Shown: positions 17,901-26,034 of the stretch, piece after piece
How the letters are laid out: each line of letters starts with the position of its first letter
Numbering within the stretch: the stretch's first letter is position 1
NCBI GenBank assembly: GCA_029238935.1
Contig: JAQZBN010000030.1
Span: forward strand, 1-64,000
From: Herbinix sp.
Lineage (GTDB): Bacteria; Bacillota; Clostridia; Lachnospirales; Lachnospiraceae
Reading direction: 5' to 3'
DNA length: 64,000 nt
Made by a program: the position numbers and the translations under genes
The notes under the pieces: generated by a model
Told to the model about the DNA's origin: nothing
Seen by the model: the letters and a program-made list of their open reading frames with translations, nothing else
Databases searched by the model: none

Positions 17901-18761
17901 ATGCCAAGTGCTATAGTTTTTCAGTCGGACTTTGGTCTTGTAGACGGTGCAGTATCAGCAATGCACGGAGTAGCATATTCACAGGATACAGAGATGAAAA
18001 TTTATGATTTAACCCATGAAATTCCGCAATATGATATCTGGGAGGCGTCCTATCGTTTGATTCAAACCGTGGAATATTGGCCGGAAGGAACGGTATTTGT
18101 GTCAGTTGTAGATCCTGGAGTAGGTTCGTCAAGACGAAGTATTGCGGTTCGGACAAGCTCGGGTAGGTACATTATAACACCGGATAACGGAACCTTAACA
18201 CATATTAAACGAATGCTTGGTATAGAGGAAGCAAGAATTATTAATGAATCATCAAATCATCTGCCTCATTCAGAGCTTTCTTATACTTTTCATGGTAGAG
18301 ATGTGTATGCTTATGTAGGAGCACGTCTTGCAGCAAACCAAATCTCCTTTGAAGAAATTGGGGAAAAAGCAGAGGTTGATAGCATTATAGAGCTACCGGT
18401 AGTTGATCCGGTGTTTGAACATAACACGATTGAAGGGACTATTGATGTACTTGACGTAAGGTTCGGCAGTCTTTGGACGAATATCCCCCATGATTTATTT
18501 GCACAGCTTTCCATTGCACAGGGGGAACGGGTTGAGGTTAGCATTCGAAATGATACCCGTTTTGTATATCAAAATATTGTTACTTATGCCAAATCCTTTG
18601 CGGATGTCCGCGCGGGAGAAAGCCTTGTATATATTAATTCCTTACAGAATATGGCGGTAGCGATTAATCAGGGCTCTTTTGCAAAGGCTTATAACATTGG
18701 AACCGGCACAAGTTGGAGAATCAAACTAAAAAAGGCACCTCGTATTATATACGAGAATTAA
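17901..18761 (+). CDS. SAM hydroxide adenosyltransferase (DUF62)
   Basis: 286 residues. The family cleaves S-adenosylmethionine with water to adenosine and methionine. The predicted catalytic triad is visible: Asp and Arg in VVDPGVGSSRR (Asp-x6-Arg spacing as in the archaeal enzyme) and His in TFHGRDVY. The N-terminal QSDFGLVDG and the DNGTL motif also match. The C-terminal domain is a small beta barrel. The frame opens at 17862, but AGGAGGGG (17883-17890) selects ATG 17901. It is the first gene of an operon with a UPF0397 ECF S-component (15-base gap) and ECF ATPase and T genes. This suggests a link between SAM breakdown and uptake of a related nucleoside or methionine compound, which is inference. 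Confidence 0.9.
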   Translation: MPSAIVFQSDFGLVDGAVSAMHGVAYSQDTEMKIYDLTHEIPQYDIWEASYRLIQTVEYWPEGTVFVSVVDPGVGSSRRSIAVRTSSGRYIITPDNGTLTHIKRMLGIEEARIINESSNHLPHSELSYTFHGRDVYAYVGARLAANQISFEEIGEKAEVDSIIELPVVDPVFEHNTIEGTIDVLDVRFGSLWTNIPHDLFAQLSIAQGERVEVSIRNDTRFVYQNIVTYAKSFADVRAGESLVYINSLQNMAVAINQGSFAKAYNIGTGTSWRIKLKKAPRIIYEN

Positions 18762-18776
18762 AGGAGGAAAAATGTT

Positions 18777-19328
18777 ATGAAGAAGAATGGTATTCGTTCC
18801 GTAGTTGCTATTGGTATAGGTACAGCACTATTCATCGTGCTTTCCTATGTATCTATTCCGGTTGGTTTTATTCCAAATACTGCGATCCAACCAAGAGTTG
18901 CACTACTTGCATTCTTAGCAGCAATCTTTGGACCAGTGGTAGGTGGAGCCGTTGGTTTACTGGGTCATGCGCTGGCAGATGCTGTACAATACGGTAGTGT
19001 TTGGTGGAGTTGGGTATTTCCTGAAGCTATAGCTGGTGTACTGGTTGGACTTCTTGCTTCCAAATACAAGATTGAAGTAGGCGGATTTAAATTAAAACAA
19101 ATTGTTTTGTTTAATGTTGCACAGATTGTTGCGAATGCATTAGCTTGGGTATTAATAGCTCCGGTTTTAGATATCTTAATCTATGCCGAGCCATCCAATA
19201 AAGTATTTACACAAGGTGCTGTGGCATTTGTCGGCAATATCTTAACCATTGGTATTATTGGAAGCTTATTGGGAATTGCTTACTCTATGGTAAAATTCCA
19301 GTCCTCCAGTCTAATCAAAGAAAATTAA
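18777..19328 (+). CDS. ECF transporter S-component, UPF0397 family
   Basis: 183 residues with five or six membrane helices. VVAIGIGTALFIVLSYVSIP at the start and FGPVVGGAVGLLGHALADA plus GSVWWSWVFPEAIAGV are the UPF0397 signature. UPF0397 proteins are substrate-capture subunits of energy-coupling factor transporters; their ligand has not been firmly established to my knowledge. AGGAGG precedes the ATG. The A and T subunits are encoded downstream after a 242-base gap that contains a candidate structured RNA. Coupling with a SAM hydrolase gene points to a nucleoside or sulfur-metabolite ligand. Confidence 0.88.
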   Translation: MKKNGIRSVVAIGIGTALFIVLSYVSIPVGFIPNTAIQPRVALLAFLAAIFGPVVGGAVGLLGHALADAVQYGSVWWSWVFPEAIAGVLVGLLASKYKIEVGGFKLKQIVLFNVAQIVANALAWVLIAPVLDILIYAEPSNKVFTQGAVAFVGNILTIGIIGSLLGIAYSMVKFQSSSLIKEN

Positions 19329-19348
19329 GAATAGAAATACTACAAAAA

Positions 19349-19490
19349 GAGTGTTGTTTCATCCATTGACGAAATGTATGTAATCATAGAAAATATTGTT
19401 AATCATGATTTGTCTCATGATAAGGTTGCCTGCGCAGGTAGTCGCAGGCATTCCTTCATTGAGTGAGATTGATTGGGTAAAGCAACACTT
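19349..19490 (+). ncRNA. Candidate multi-stem structured RNA in ECF operon
   Basis: A long-range stem pairs 19349-19359 with 19480-19490 (11 pairs, two G-U). Inside are ATCATGA/TCATGAT (7 bp, about 19402-19421), TGCCTGCG/CGCAGGCA (8 bp, about 19428-19451) and a small CATT/AATG hairpin. There is no U-tract afterwards, so it is not a plain terminator. It fills most of the gap between the S-component and ATPase genes. It may be a cis-regulatory element or RNA processing site; I recognise no known riboswitch consensus. Confidence 0.45.
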
Positions 19491-19570
19491 CAATCGTAAT
19501 AACAGGATTTTGGATTAAGTCCACATATAAAATAAATTACGATACCAATGAAAACAGAAAGGTTTTTGTT

Positions 19571-21280
19571 ATGAAAAATCCTATGATCGAGTTCAAAGAC
19601 TTTACTTTTAAATATAGAACTCAAACAGAACCTACATTACAACATATTAATTTAACGATTTATGAAGGAGAAAAGGTTCTGATTGTTGGGCCTTCCGGTT
19701 CCGGTAAATCCACCTTGGCTCATTGCATCAATGGATTGGTTCCTTTTTCCTATACCGGAGATGTAACCGGTAGTCTTAAGATAAATGGAAAGGATCCGGC
19801 AGGCATGGGGATTTTTGGATTATCCAAGATCGTAGGGACAGTGCTTCAGGACCCGGATGGACAATTTATTGGACTTACGGTAGCGGAAGACATCGCATTT
19901 TCTATGGAAAATGACTGTATTCAACAACCTATCATGAAGCAGAAAGTCATGGAATGTGCAAAACTAGTTGGTGTAGATCAGTTTATCGAACATTCACCAC
20001 AAGCTTTATCCGGAGGACAAAAGCAAAGAGTAGCAATCGCCGGCGTTATGACGAGTCCGGTCAATATCCTTTTGTTTGATGAACCTTTGGCAAATCTAGA
20101 TCCTGCAACTGGAAAATATGCAATCGAATTAATTGATGAGATACATAATACTACCAAGGCTACTATTGTGATTATTGAACACCGTTTAGAAGATGTACTA
20201 CATCGAGATGTAGACCGAATTGTTGTGGTAGATGATGGCCGGATTGTAGCAGACATGTTGCCGGATGAGTTATTGTCTACATCTATTTTAAAAGAAGTTG
20301 GTATCAGAGAACCTCTTTATATCTCTGCTTTAAAATACGCGGGATGTGAGATAAATGCAAATGATAAACCTTCTCATGTTGAAACAATGCGATTGGATCA
20401 TAATAGACATAAGGTTCATGGATGGTATCAAGCTATGAAGCGTCCTGTGAAGGAATTACCTGCAGAGTCTATTTTATCTGTGGAAAAGTTATCGTTTTCT
20501 TATAAAGATCAGAATGAAGTTCTGCAGGATATTACATTTTCCATTCAAAAAGGCGAAATGATTAGTATTGTTGGAAAAAATGGTGCAGGTAAATCAACAT
20601 TATCAAAGCTAATCTGTGGTTTTGAAGTTCCTACAACAGGAAGAATTCTCTATCAGGGAAATGATATGATTAAGGATTCGATTAAAAAGAGAGCTGAAAA
20701 AATAGGAATTGTTATGCAAAATCCAAACCAAATGATTTCGAAGGCTATGATTTTTGATGAAGTCGCTCTGGGTCTTCGTGCCAGAGGGGTTAAGGAAGAC
20801 GAGATTAGAAAAAGAGTGGAAGATACTCTAAAAATCTGTGGGCTTTATCCTTTTCGTAATTGGCCTATATCAGCCCTTAGCTTTGGTCAAAAGAAACGGG
20901 TTACCATAGCATCTATCTTGGTATTAAATCCGCAAGTGCTTATCCTTGATGAGCCGACTGCAGGGCAAGATTTTAAGCATTACACTGATATCATGGAATT
21001 CCTAGAGATGATAAATAAAGAGTATGGTATAACCATAATTATGATTACTCACGATATGCATCTGATGCTAGAGTATTCAAAAAGGGCCATCGTTATATCG
21101 GACGGATTACAGATTGCGATTGATAGTGCAGCCGCAATACTAACCAACGAGTCGATTATAGACAAAGCCAGTTTAAAAGTAACATCCCTTTATGAATTGG
21201 CAATTCGCTGTGATATACCGGATCCGATTTCCTTTATAGAACGCTTTATAGATTTTGATAAGGAGGTGCGAACTCAATAG
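19571..21280 (+). CDS. ECF transporter double ATPase (fused EcfA-EcfA')
   Basis: 569 residues with two complete ABC ATPase domains in one chain. Domain 1: Walker A GPSGSGKST (40-48), signature LSGGQ (146-150), Walker B LLFDEP (167-172). Domain 2: Walker A GKNGAGKST (335-343), signature LSFGQ (436-440), Walker B LILDEP (457-462). A ~60-residue linker joins them. This replaces the separate EcfA and EcfA' subunits and energises uptake by the S-component through EcfT. The YkoD-like fusion is usual next to UPF0397. The ATPase gene sits 242 bases after the S gene and 24 bases before the T gene. Confidence 0.93.
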   Translation: MKNPMIEFKDFTFKYRTQTEPTLQHINLTIYEGEKVLIVGPSGSGKSTLAHCINGLVPFSYTGDVTGSLKINGKDPAGMGIFGLSKIVGTVLQDPDGQFIGLTVAEDIAFSMENDCIQQPIMKQKVMECAKLVGVDQFIEHSPQALSGGQKQRVAIAGVMTSPVNILLFDEPLANLDPATGKYAIELIDEIHNTTKATIVIIEHRLEDVLHRDVDRIVVVDDGRIVADMLPDELLSTSILKEVGIREPLYISALKYAGCEINANDKPSHVETMRLDHNRHKVHGWYQAMKRPVKELPAESILSVEKLSFSYKDQNEVLQDITFSIQKGEMISIVGKNGAGKSTLSKLICGFEVPTTGRILYQGNDMIKDSIKKRAEKIGIVMQNPNQMISKAMIFDEVALGLRARGVKEDEIRKRVEDTLKICGLYPFRNWPISALSFGQKKRVTIASILVLNPQVLILDEPTAGQDFKHYTDIMEFLEMINKEYGITIIMITHDMHLMLEYSKRAIVISDGLQIAIDSAAAILTNESIIDKASLKVTSLYELAIRCDIPDPISFIERFIDFDKEVRTQ

Positions 21281-21304
21281 AACTCAATGTTCTGTTGATT
21301 TATT

Positions 21305-22144
21305 ATGGCTCAATTATTATCCTATGCACATAAAGAAACATGGATTCATAGACTATGCGGATCTACGAAGATGATATTCTTTATTCTTTGGTCCGTTGCA
21401 GGTATGGTAACTTATGATACCAGAGTTCTCCTCTTTATGCTTTTTTTTAGTATTTGTATATTTCGAATGTCAAAGACGGAGTATAAACAAGTAGCCACGG
21501 TATTTAGAATCATTGGCTTATTCCTGACAATCAATGTAATTGCAATATTCTTTTTTTCTCCTTATGAAGGAGTTAAGATTTATGGAACCCGTACGGAGCT
21601 AGTTCATTTATTTGGAAATTACAGCTTTACTGTGGAACAATTGTTTTATGAATGCAATGTTGTTCTAAAGTATTTTACCGTAATACCGGTTGCCTTAATG
21701 TTTATCGTAACCACGAATCCCAGTGAATTCGCGGCCTCTCTGAATAAGCTAGGAGTTAAGTATTCGGTCGGCTACGCGATTGCGATTGCACTTCGCTATA
21801 TCCCTGATGTCCAAAAGGATTTCCAAGAGATTAAGAGAGCTCAGGAAGCTAGGGGAATCGATATGTCCAAGAATGTAAATCTTGGATCAAGAATCAAAAG
21901 TATGACAGCAATCCTATTTCCTCTTATTTTTTCTAGTCTGGAACGAATAGATGTGATTAGCAATGCTATGGAATTAAGAGGTTTTGGTAAAAATAAAAAA
22001 AGAACTTGGTACTCCGAAAGGGCATTTCAGAAATCCGATTATTTTGCCATAGCATTTATCGTAATCTTCACAATTCTTTCGATGATTATTACGTTCTCCG
22101 ACGGCAGTAGATTCTGGGTGCCTGACCCCATGAACAAATTATGA
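21305..22144 (+). CDS. ecfT: ECF transporter T-component
   Basis: 279 residues. Membrane helices at the N-terminus, then the cytoplasmic coupling region with the two conserved Ala/Leu-Arg-Gly motifs (QEARGID and MELRGFG) that contact the ATPases, and a final helix. EcfT couples ATP hydrolysis to toppling of the S-component. It is last in the operon. The C-terminus, WVPDPMNKL, is encoded by a copy of the dispersed TGCCTGACCCC repeat (22116-22130), so the natural end of the protein may have been altered by insertion of that repeat. The core motifs are intact. Confidence 0.9.
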   Translation: MAQLLSYAHKETWIHRLCGSTKMIFFILWSVAGMVTYDTRVLLFMLFFSICIFRMSKTEYKQVATVFRIIGLFLTINVIAIFFFSPYEGVKIYGTRTELVHLFGNYSFTVEQLFYECNVVLKYFTVIPVALMFIVTTNPSEFAASLNKLGVKYSVGYAIAIALRYIPDVQKDFQEIKRAQEARGIDMSKNVNLGSRIKSMTAILFPLIFSSLERIDVISNAMELRGFGKNKKRTWYSERAFQKSDYFAIAFIVIFTILSMIITFSDGSRFWVPDPMNKL

Positions 22145-22192
22145 ACAAAATAATCAAACGTTGTTCACAATTTGTTAACAGTGCCTGACCCC
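22116..22192 (+). repeat. Paired TGCCTGACCCC repeats flanking an inverted repeat
   Basis: Copies 2 and 3 of the dispersed 11-mer are at 22119-22129 and 22182-22192, in the same orientation. Between them GAACAAATTATGAACA (22132-22147) pairs imperfectly with TGTTCACAATTTGTTAAC (about 22161-22178). The arrangement overlaps the last codons and stop of ecfT and ends just before the ogt ribosome site. Confidence 0.65.
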
Positions 22193-22210
22193 AATAAAAG
22201 AGGTGTAGAA

Positions 22211-22690
22211 ATGAATGCATTTTTTTATGAAACAAGTATTGGAAAAGTGATGATAGTAGAAGATAATAATGCAATTGTAGAGGTATCTGTTATCCAGAAG
22301 GAAGATGGTATAAATTATGAATTGGAAGAAACAGAACTGATGAAAGAAGCATACCGGCAATTGAATGAGTACCTGGAGGGGAAGCGAACAGAGTTTAAAA
22401 TAGCATTAAACCCCAAGGGAACAGTCTTTCAGAAGAAAGTTTGGGACGTATTACGGCAAATTCCTTACGGAGAAACCTGGAGTTATAAAAAGGTGGCTGA
22501 AGCAATTGGCAATCCCAATGCTTCCAGAGCCGTAGGAATGGCTAATCACTATAATCCGATTATGATAATGATCCCATGCCATAGAGTGATTGGTGCAAAT
22601 GGCAGTATGGTTGGTTATGCCGGTGGATTAACTATGAAAGAAAAATTATTACAGATAGAACATAGGAAAGGAAGTAATGAAAATGAATAG
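22211..22690 (+). CDS. ogt: Methylated-DNA--protein-cysteine methyltransferase
   Basis: About 159 residues. Suicide DNA-repair protein that transfers alkyl groups from O6-alkylguanine to its own cysteine, here in the MIPCHRVIG motif. FQKKVWDVLRQIPYGETWSY and the helix-turn-helix ASRAVGMANHYNPI are standard. A TTG at 22172 is in frame, but AGAGGTG and ATG 22211 fit the family length. It overlaps the pepF start by 14 bases, so the two are probably translated from one message. Confidence 0.92.
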   Translation: MNAFFYETSIGKVMIVEDNNAIVEVSVIQKEDGINYELEETELMKEAYRQLNEYLEGKRTEFKIALNPKGTVFQKKVWDVLRQIPYGETWSYKKVAEAIGNPNASRAVGMANHYNPIMIMIPCHRVIGANGSMVGYAGGLTMKEKLLQIEHRKGSNENE

Positions 22691-24446
22691 TGAATGGTCT
22701 TTGGATGTGTTATACAAAGGATTTGATGACAAGAATTACGTGGAGGATAAGCAGGAATTATCGAAGTTATTAAAAGAGATCGATCAGTTTAGTGCGACAC
22801 TTTCAAAAGAGGATGTAAACCTAGACGAAGAGGCAACTCTTTTAAAAGCAGTTGATTATTTAGAAAATTATCAGTTGCTTGCTAGAAAATTATTTACTTA
22901 TGCTATGTTAAGACAATCAGTAAATACTACCGATTCTGAAATTATGAATCAGGTAAGTGCAATCGAGAAAATGCTCAGTGAATCCTCTAAGTCATCGGCT
23001 ATTTTGCAAAAATATATTGCAAAGATTGAGAAACTCGAGGAATATATGGAGAAGTATCCAAAACTAAGAGCATATGAATTCATGTTATCAGAAATCAAAG
23101 AAGATGCAAAATATCTCTTAAGTGATGATGTAGAAGATGTAATCGCAAAATTAAATATCTCAGCCGGATCCGCTTGGGGTAGTATGCAAAGCTTTTTAAC
23201 CTCTACTCTTGAAGTAGAATATCAAGGTTCTGTAGTAACCTTACCGGAGATCAGAAACCTAGCACACAGTGAGGATCCAAAAGTGCGTAAGGAAGCATAT
23301 CAAGCAGAACTGAAAGCCTTAGAAAAGATCAAGGATGCCATCAGTTATTCCTTAAATAATATTAAGACTCAGGTAAATACCATCTGTGATTTAAGAGGAT
23401 ATGAATCACCCCTTGCGATGACCCTGCATCAATCCAAGATGAAAAAGGAAACTCTCGATGCGATGCTGGAGGCGATGAGAGAGTACTTCCCGGCATTCCA
23501 TCGATATATGAAACATAAAGCAAAGTTACTTGGTCATGAAAGTGGTCTTCCTTGGTATGATATGTTTGCACCGATGGGAGAAAGTAATAGGAAATTTACT
23601 ACGGAAGAAGCAAGAGATTATTTATTAAAATTATTCCGTGGTTTTTCCGATGATTTGGCTGATATGGTAGAGGAAGCGTTTGAGAATGAATGGATTGACT
23701 TTTTCTCGAAAAAAGGAAAAGTTGGCGGAGCATTCTGTGACAATATGCCCTTCGTAAAGCAAAGCCGTATTCTTACCAATTTTACAGGAACTTTTAATGA
23801 TGTGGTTACCTTAGCTCATGAGCTTGGTCATGCATATCATGGCATGATGATTCAAGATCATTTACCATTAAATACAGACTATAGCATGCCAGTGGCAGAA
23901 ACCGCTTCCACCTTCAACGAGGCAATTATCATGAATGCAGCGATTAAAGAAGCGGATAACGTTGAGAAGATGGCTTTGATCGAAGGGCAATTACAGGATG
24001 TTACTCAGATCATTTGTGATATTTATTCCAGATTTCTTTTTGAGAGTGAAGTATTTGAGAAGAGCAAAACCGGATTTTTATTTGCAGATGAACTAAATGA
24101 CATTATGCTCCGTGCACAGAAGGAAGCGTATGGTGATGGTTTAGATCCGGAATATCTGCATCCTTATATGTGGGTTTTAAAGGGTCATTATTACTCAGAC
24201 AGTTTAAGCTTTTATAACTTCCCTTATGCGTTTGGTGGTCTCTTTGCCAGAGGCTTATATGAGAAATATAAAACCGAAGGAGAAGAGTTTCTTCCGAAAT
24301 ATAGAGCCTTGTTAAATGCAACCACAGTGATGAGTGTTGAAGATGCAGCAAAAGAAGCAGAAATTAATCTGGAGGATCCGGAATTCTGGAGAACCAGCCT
24401 TCATTCTTATGAAGAGCTCATTGATGAATTTATCAGAATTTCATAA
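22677..24446 (+). CDS. pepF: Oligoendopeptidase F, M3 family
   Basis: 589 residues, the usual length for PepF. The zinc-binding HELGH is at 381-385, within TLAHELGHAYHG, and the third ligand glutamate lies in VAETASTFNEA. It is a cytosolic zinc peptidase that trims oligopeptides of roughly 7-17 residues. AAAGGAAG precedes ATG 22677. The gene begins inside the end of ogt. A hairpin 50 bases after the stop may terminate the pair. Confidence 0.93.
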   Translation: MKMNSEWSLDVLYKGFDDKNYVEDKQELSKLLKEIDQFSATLSKEDVNLDEEATLLKAVDYLENYQLLARKLFTYAMLRQSVNTTDSEIMNQVSAIEKMLSESSKSSAILQKYIAKIEKLEEYMEKYPKLRAYEFMLSEIKEDAKYLLSDDVEDVIAKLNISAGSAWGSMQSFLTSTLEVEYQGSVVTLPEIRNLAHSEDPKVRKEAYQAELKALEKIKDAISYSLNNIKTQVNTICDLRGYESPLAMTLHQSKMKKETLDAMLEAMREYFPAFHRYMKHKAKLLGHESGLPWYDMFAPMGESNRKFTTEEARDYLLKLFRGFSDDLADMVEEAFENEWIDFFSKKGKVGGAFCDNMPFVKQSRILTNFTGTFNDVVTLAHELGHAYHGMMIQDHLPLNTDYSMPVAETASTFNEAIIMNAAIKEADNVEKMALIEGQLQDVTQIICDIYSRFLFESEVFEKSKTGFLFADELNDIMLRAQKEAYGDGLDPEYLHPYMWVLKGHYYSDSLSFYNFPYAFGGLFARGLYEKYKTEGEEFLPKYRALLNATTVMSVEDAAKEAEINLEDPEFWRTSLHSYEELIDEFIRIS

Positions 24447-24497
24447 TTAAGATGGATACCTTCACTAACTTTATGGAATAACAAAATAATGATTGTA

Positions 24498-24542
24498 AAA
24501 TCGGGTGTTTTAAGTATAATGGTATACTTAGACGCCCGATTT
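24498..24542 (+). terminator. Hairpin after pepF
   Basis: A long imperfect stem, AAATCGGG with CCCGATTT outside and AAGTATA/GTATACTT inside, with loop near 24520. No clear U-tract follows, so termination efficiency is uncertain. Confidence 0.5.
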
Positions 24543-24584
24543 GTATGTGACTAGTTATAAGAGGTAGAAAGGTTAAAAATTGAC

Positions 24585-25621
24585 ATGAATGTGACTCAAA
24601 ATGAATGGAATGACAGAAGTATTATGACGAAAATAATCGATATTCTACAAGGTATTTTTATGCCCATCATTAATGTTATTATGGCATCAGCCATACTAAA
24701 GGGTATTCTCGCTTTACTGATCAGCCTGAATGTCCTCAGTAAAACGGATGGAGTCTATATAATATACTACGCGGTTGACGGTTTCTTTTATTTCTTACCG
24801 ATTTTCTTAGCCTATACCGCTGCAAAGAAAATAAAAGCAGACCCGTTTACCTCTATGATGATTGCTGCAGCTCTACTGGCCCCTGACATCACAAAAATGT
24901 TAGAACAAGGGCAGTTGGATTGCTACACTTTGTGGAACGACCGCTGGAACGATATTTACCACAGATTTTAAAAGGGTTTTTAAAACCATTACTTTCCATT
25001 GTTATCGTATTACCGGTTACTTTTCTCGTATTTGGTCCGGTTGGTTCATTCATTGGTAATAGCCTTGCCAATGCTTATAGTTATGCCTATCATTTCAGCC
25101 CAATACTTGCGGGATTCTGCCTTGGACTTGCCATTCAGCCGATGGTGATCTTTGGACTTCAATGGGGTATCATGCCGGTGATTATCAGTAATTTTGCCCT
25201 GTATGGATTTGATACTATACTACCTTTTTATGGACCGCCGGTGATGGGACAGGCTGGTGCGGCATTTGCAGTCAGCCTACTAACAAAGAATAAAAGAATG
25301 AAATCCATAGCTACTTCAGGAGTTATTACTGCTTTTCTTGGGGCAACCGAACCAATTCTATTTGGAGTTACTGTTCCTCTAAAACGACCTCTTTTAGCGG
25401 CTTGTATTGCAGGAGGGATTGGAAGCGGTATCATAGGAACCTCCCACGCTACCGCTACTGCTTTTGCTTTTCCTGCAATTACTACCTTGGTTGTTTATTT
25501 TGGGGATGGCTTTTGGACTTATGTTATTGCAAATATATTGGCATTTATCATTGGTTTCATTCTTACATTGATTTTTAAATTTAAAGATATCGTAGATAAG
25601 GAACTAGAAATCGAAGGATGA
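24585..25621 (+). pseudogene. Decayed PTS EIIC, beta-glucoside family
   Basis: Two frames together encode most of a beta-glucoside-type EIIC. The first (24585 to about 24917) gives IFMPIINVIMASAILKGIL and FFYFLPIFLAYTAAKK; the second (from about 24920) gives FVERPLERYLPQILKGF, the FGPVGSFIG loop and ATEPILFGVT. Compared with BglF-like proteins, roughly 25 residues around the usual GIPV...VIP segment are missing at the junction and the frame shifts by one. There is no EIIB or EIIA domain and no neighbouring regulator or glycosidase. The membrane protein would be broken, so I call a pseudogene; a sequencing error alone would not explain the missing residues. Confidence 0.8.
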
Positions 25622-25784
25622 TAGGTTACATGAAGTATTTTTGTTTTTTAATCATATAAAAAAATAAAAAATATAACATGGAATAAGACAAAATTAGGAA
25701 GTTAAAAAATCACATAATAAAAACAAATAATCAGATAATAATCATGAATCCAATTTTAATATAGACAAAGAAAGGAGCATGTTT

Positions 25785-25910
25785 ATGAGTCTGGTCAGCA
25801 ATGATAGTCAATTACCAGTAGGTCTTGGGAGTTCAACTACTGGAATGGAAGCAAAATATCGTGTAACAGAAGTGGTAAGAGATCTTCATGATGGAGGATC
25901 CTTCCATTGA
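25785..25910 (+). CDS. Small ORF, 41 residues, possibly a remnant
   Basis: A near-perfect AAAGGAG (25771-25777), seven bases before ATG, opens a 41-codon frame with LPVGLGSSTTGM near the N-terminus and VVRDLHDGGSFH at the end. Small clostridial proteins with an LPVGLG-like N-terminus exist as I recall; this may be a shortened relative. The region 25622-25784 is AT-rich with no other feature. Translation is plausible from the ribosome site; function unknown. Confidence 0.4.
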   Translation: MSLVSNDSQLPVGLGSSTTGMEAKYRVTEVVRDLHDGGSFH

Positions 25911-25983
25911 TCGAACGGTACAAGTAGAAAGAAAATTAGTAGAAAGAAAATTAGAATTAAGAAAACGAGTATAAAGAGCAAAA

Positions 25984-26028
25984 TATGGAGCATAGATAAC
26001 ATTGAAATGTTACTCTGCTCCATTTTAT
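25984..26028. terminator. Bidirectional hairpin before degV
   Basis: ATGGAGCA and TGCTCCAT form the outer stem, AACATT/AATGTT an inner one, followed by TTTTATTTG on the plus strand and A/T-rich sequence on the other. It lies just after the 3' end of degV (minus strand). Confidence 0.65.
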
Positions 26029-26034
26029 TTGTCG

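Noticed and set aside
24498..24542. LicT/BglG-type antiterminator (RAT) site before the PTS gene
   Set aside because: The stem does not resemble RAT sequences, and no antiterminator gene or second terminator follows.
24585..25621. Two separate intact PTS genes
   Set aside because: The two frames cover consecutive parts of one IIC protein, with residues missing at the junction. Neither is complete.
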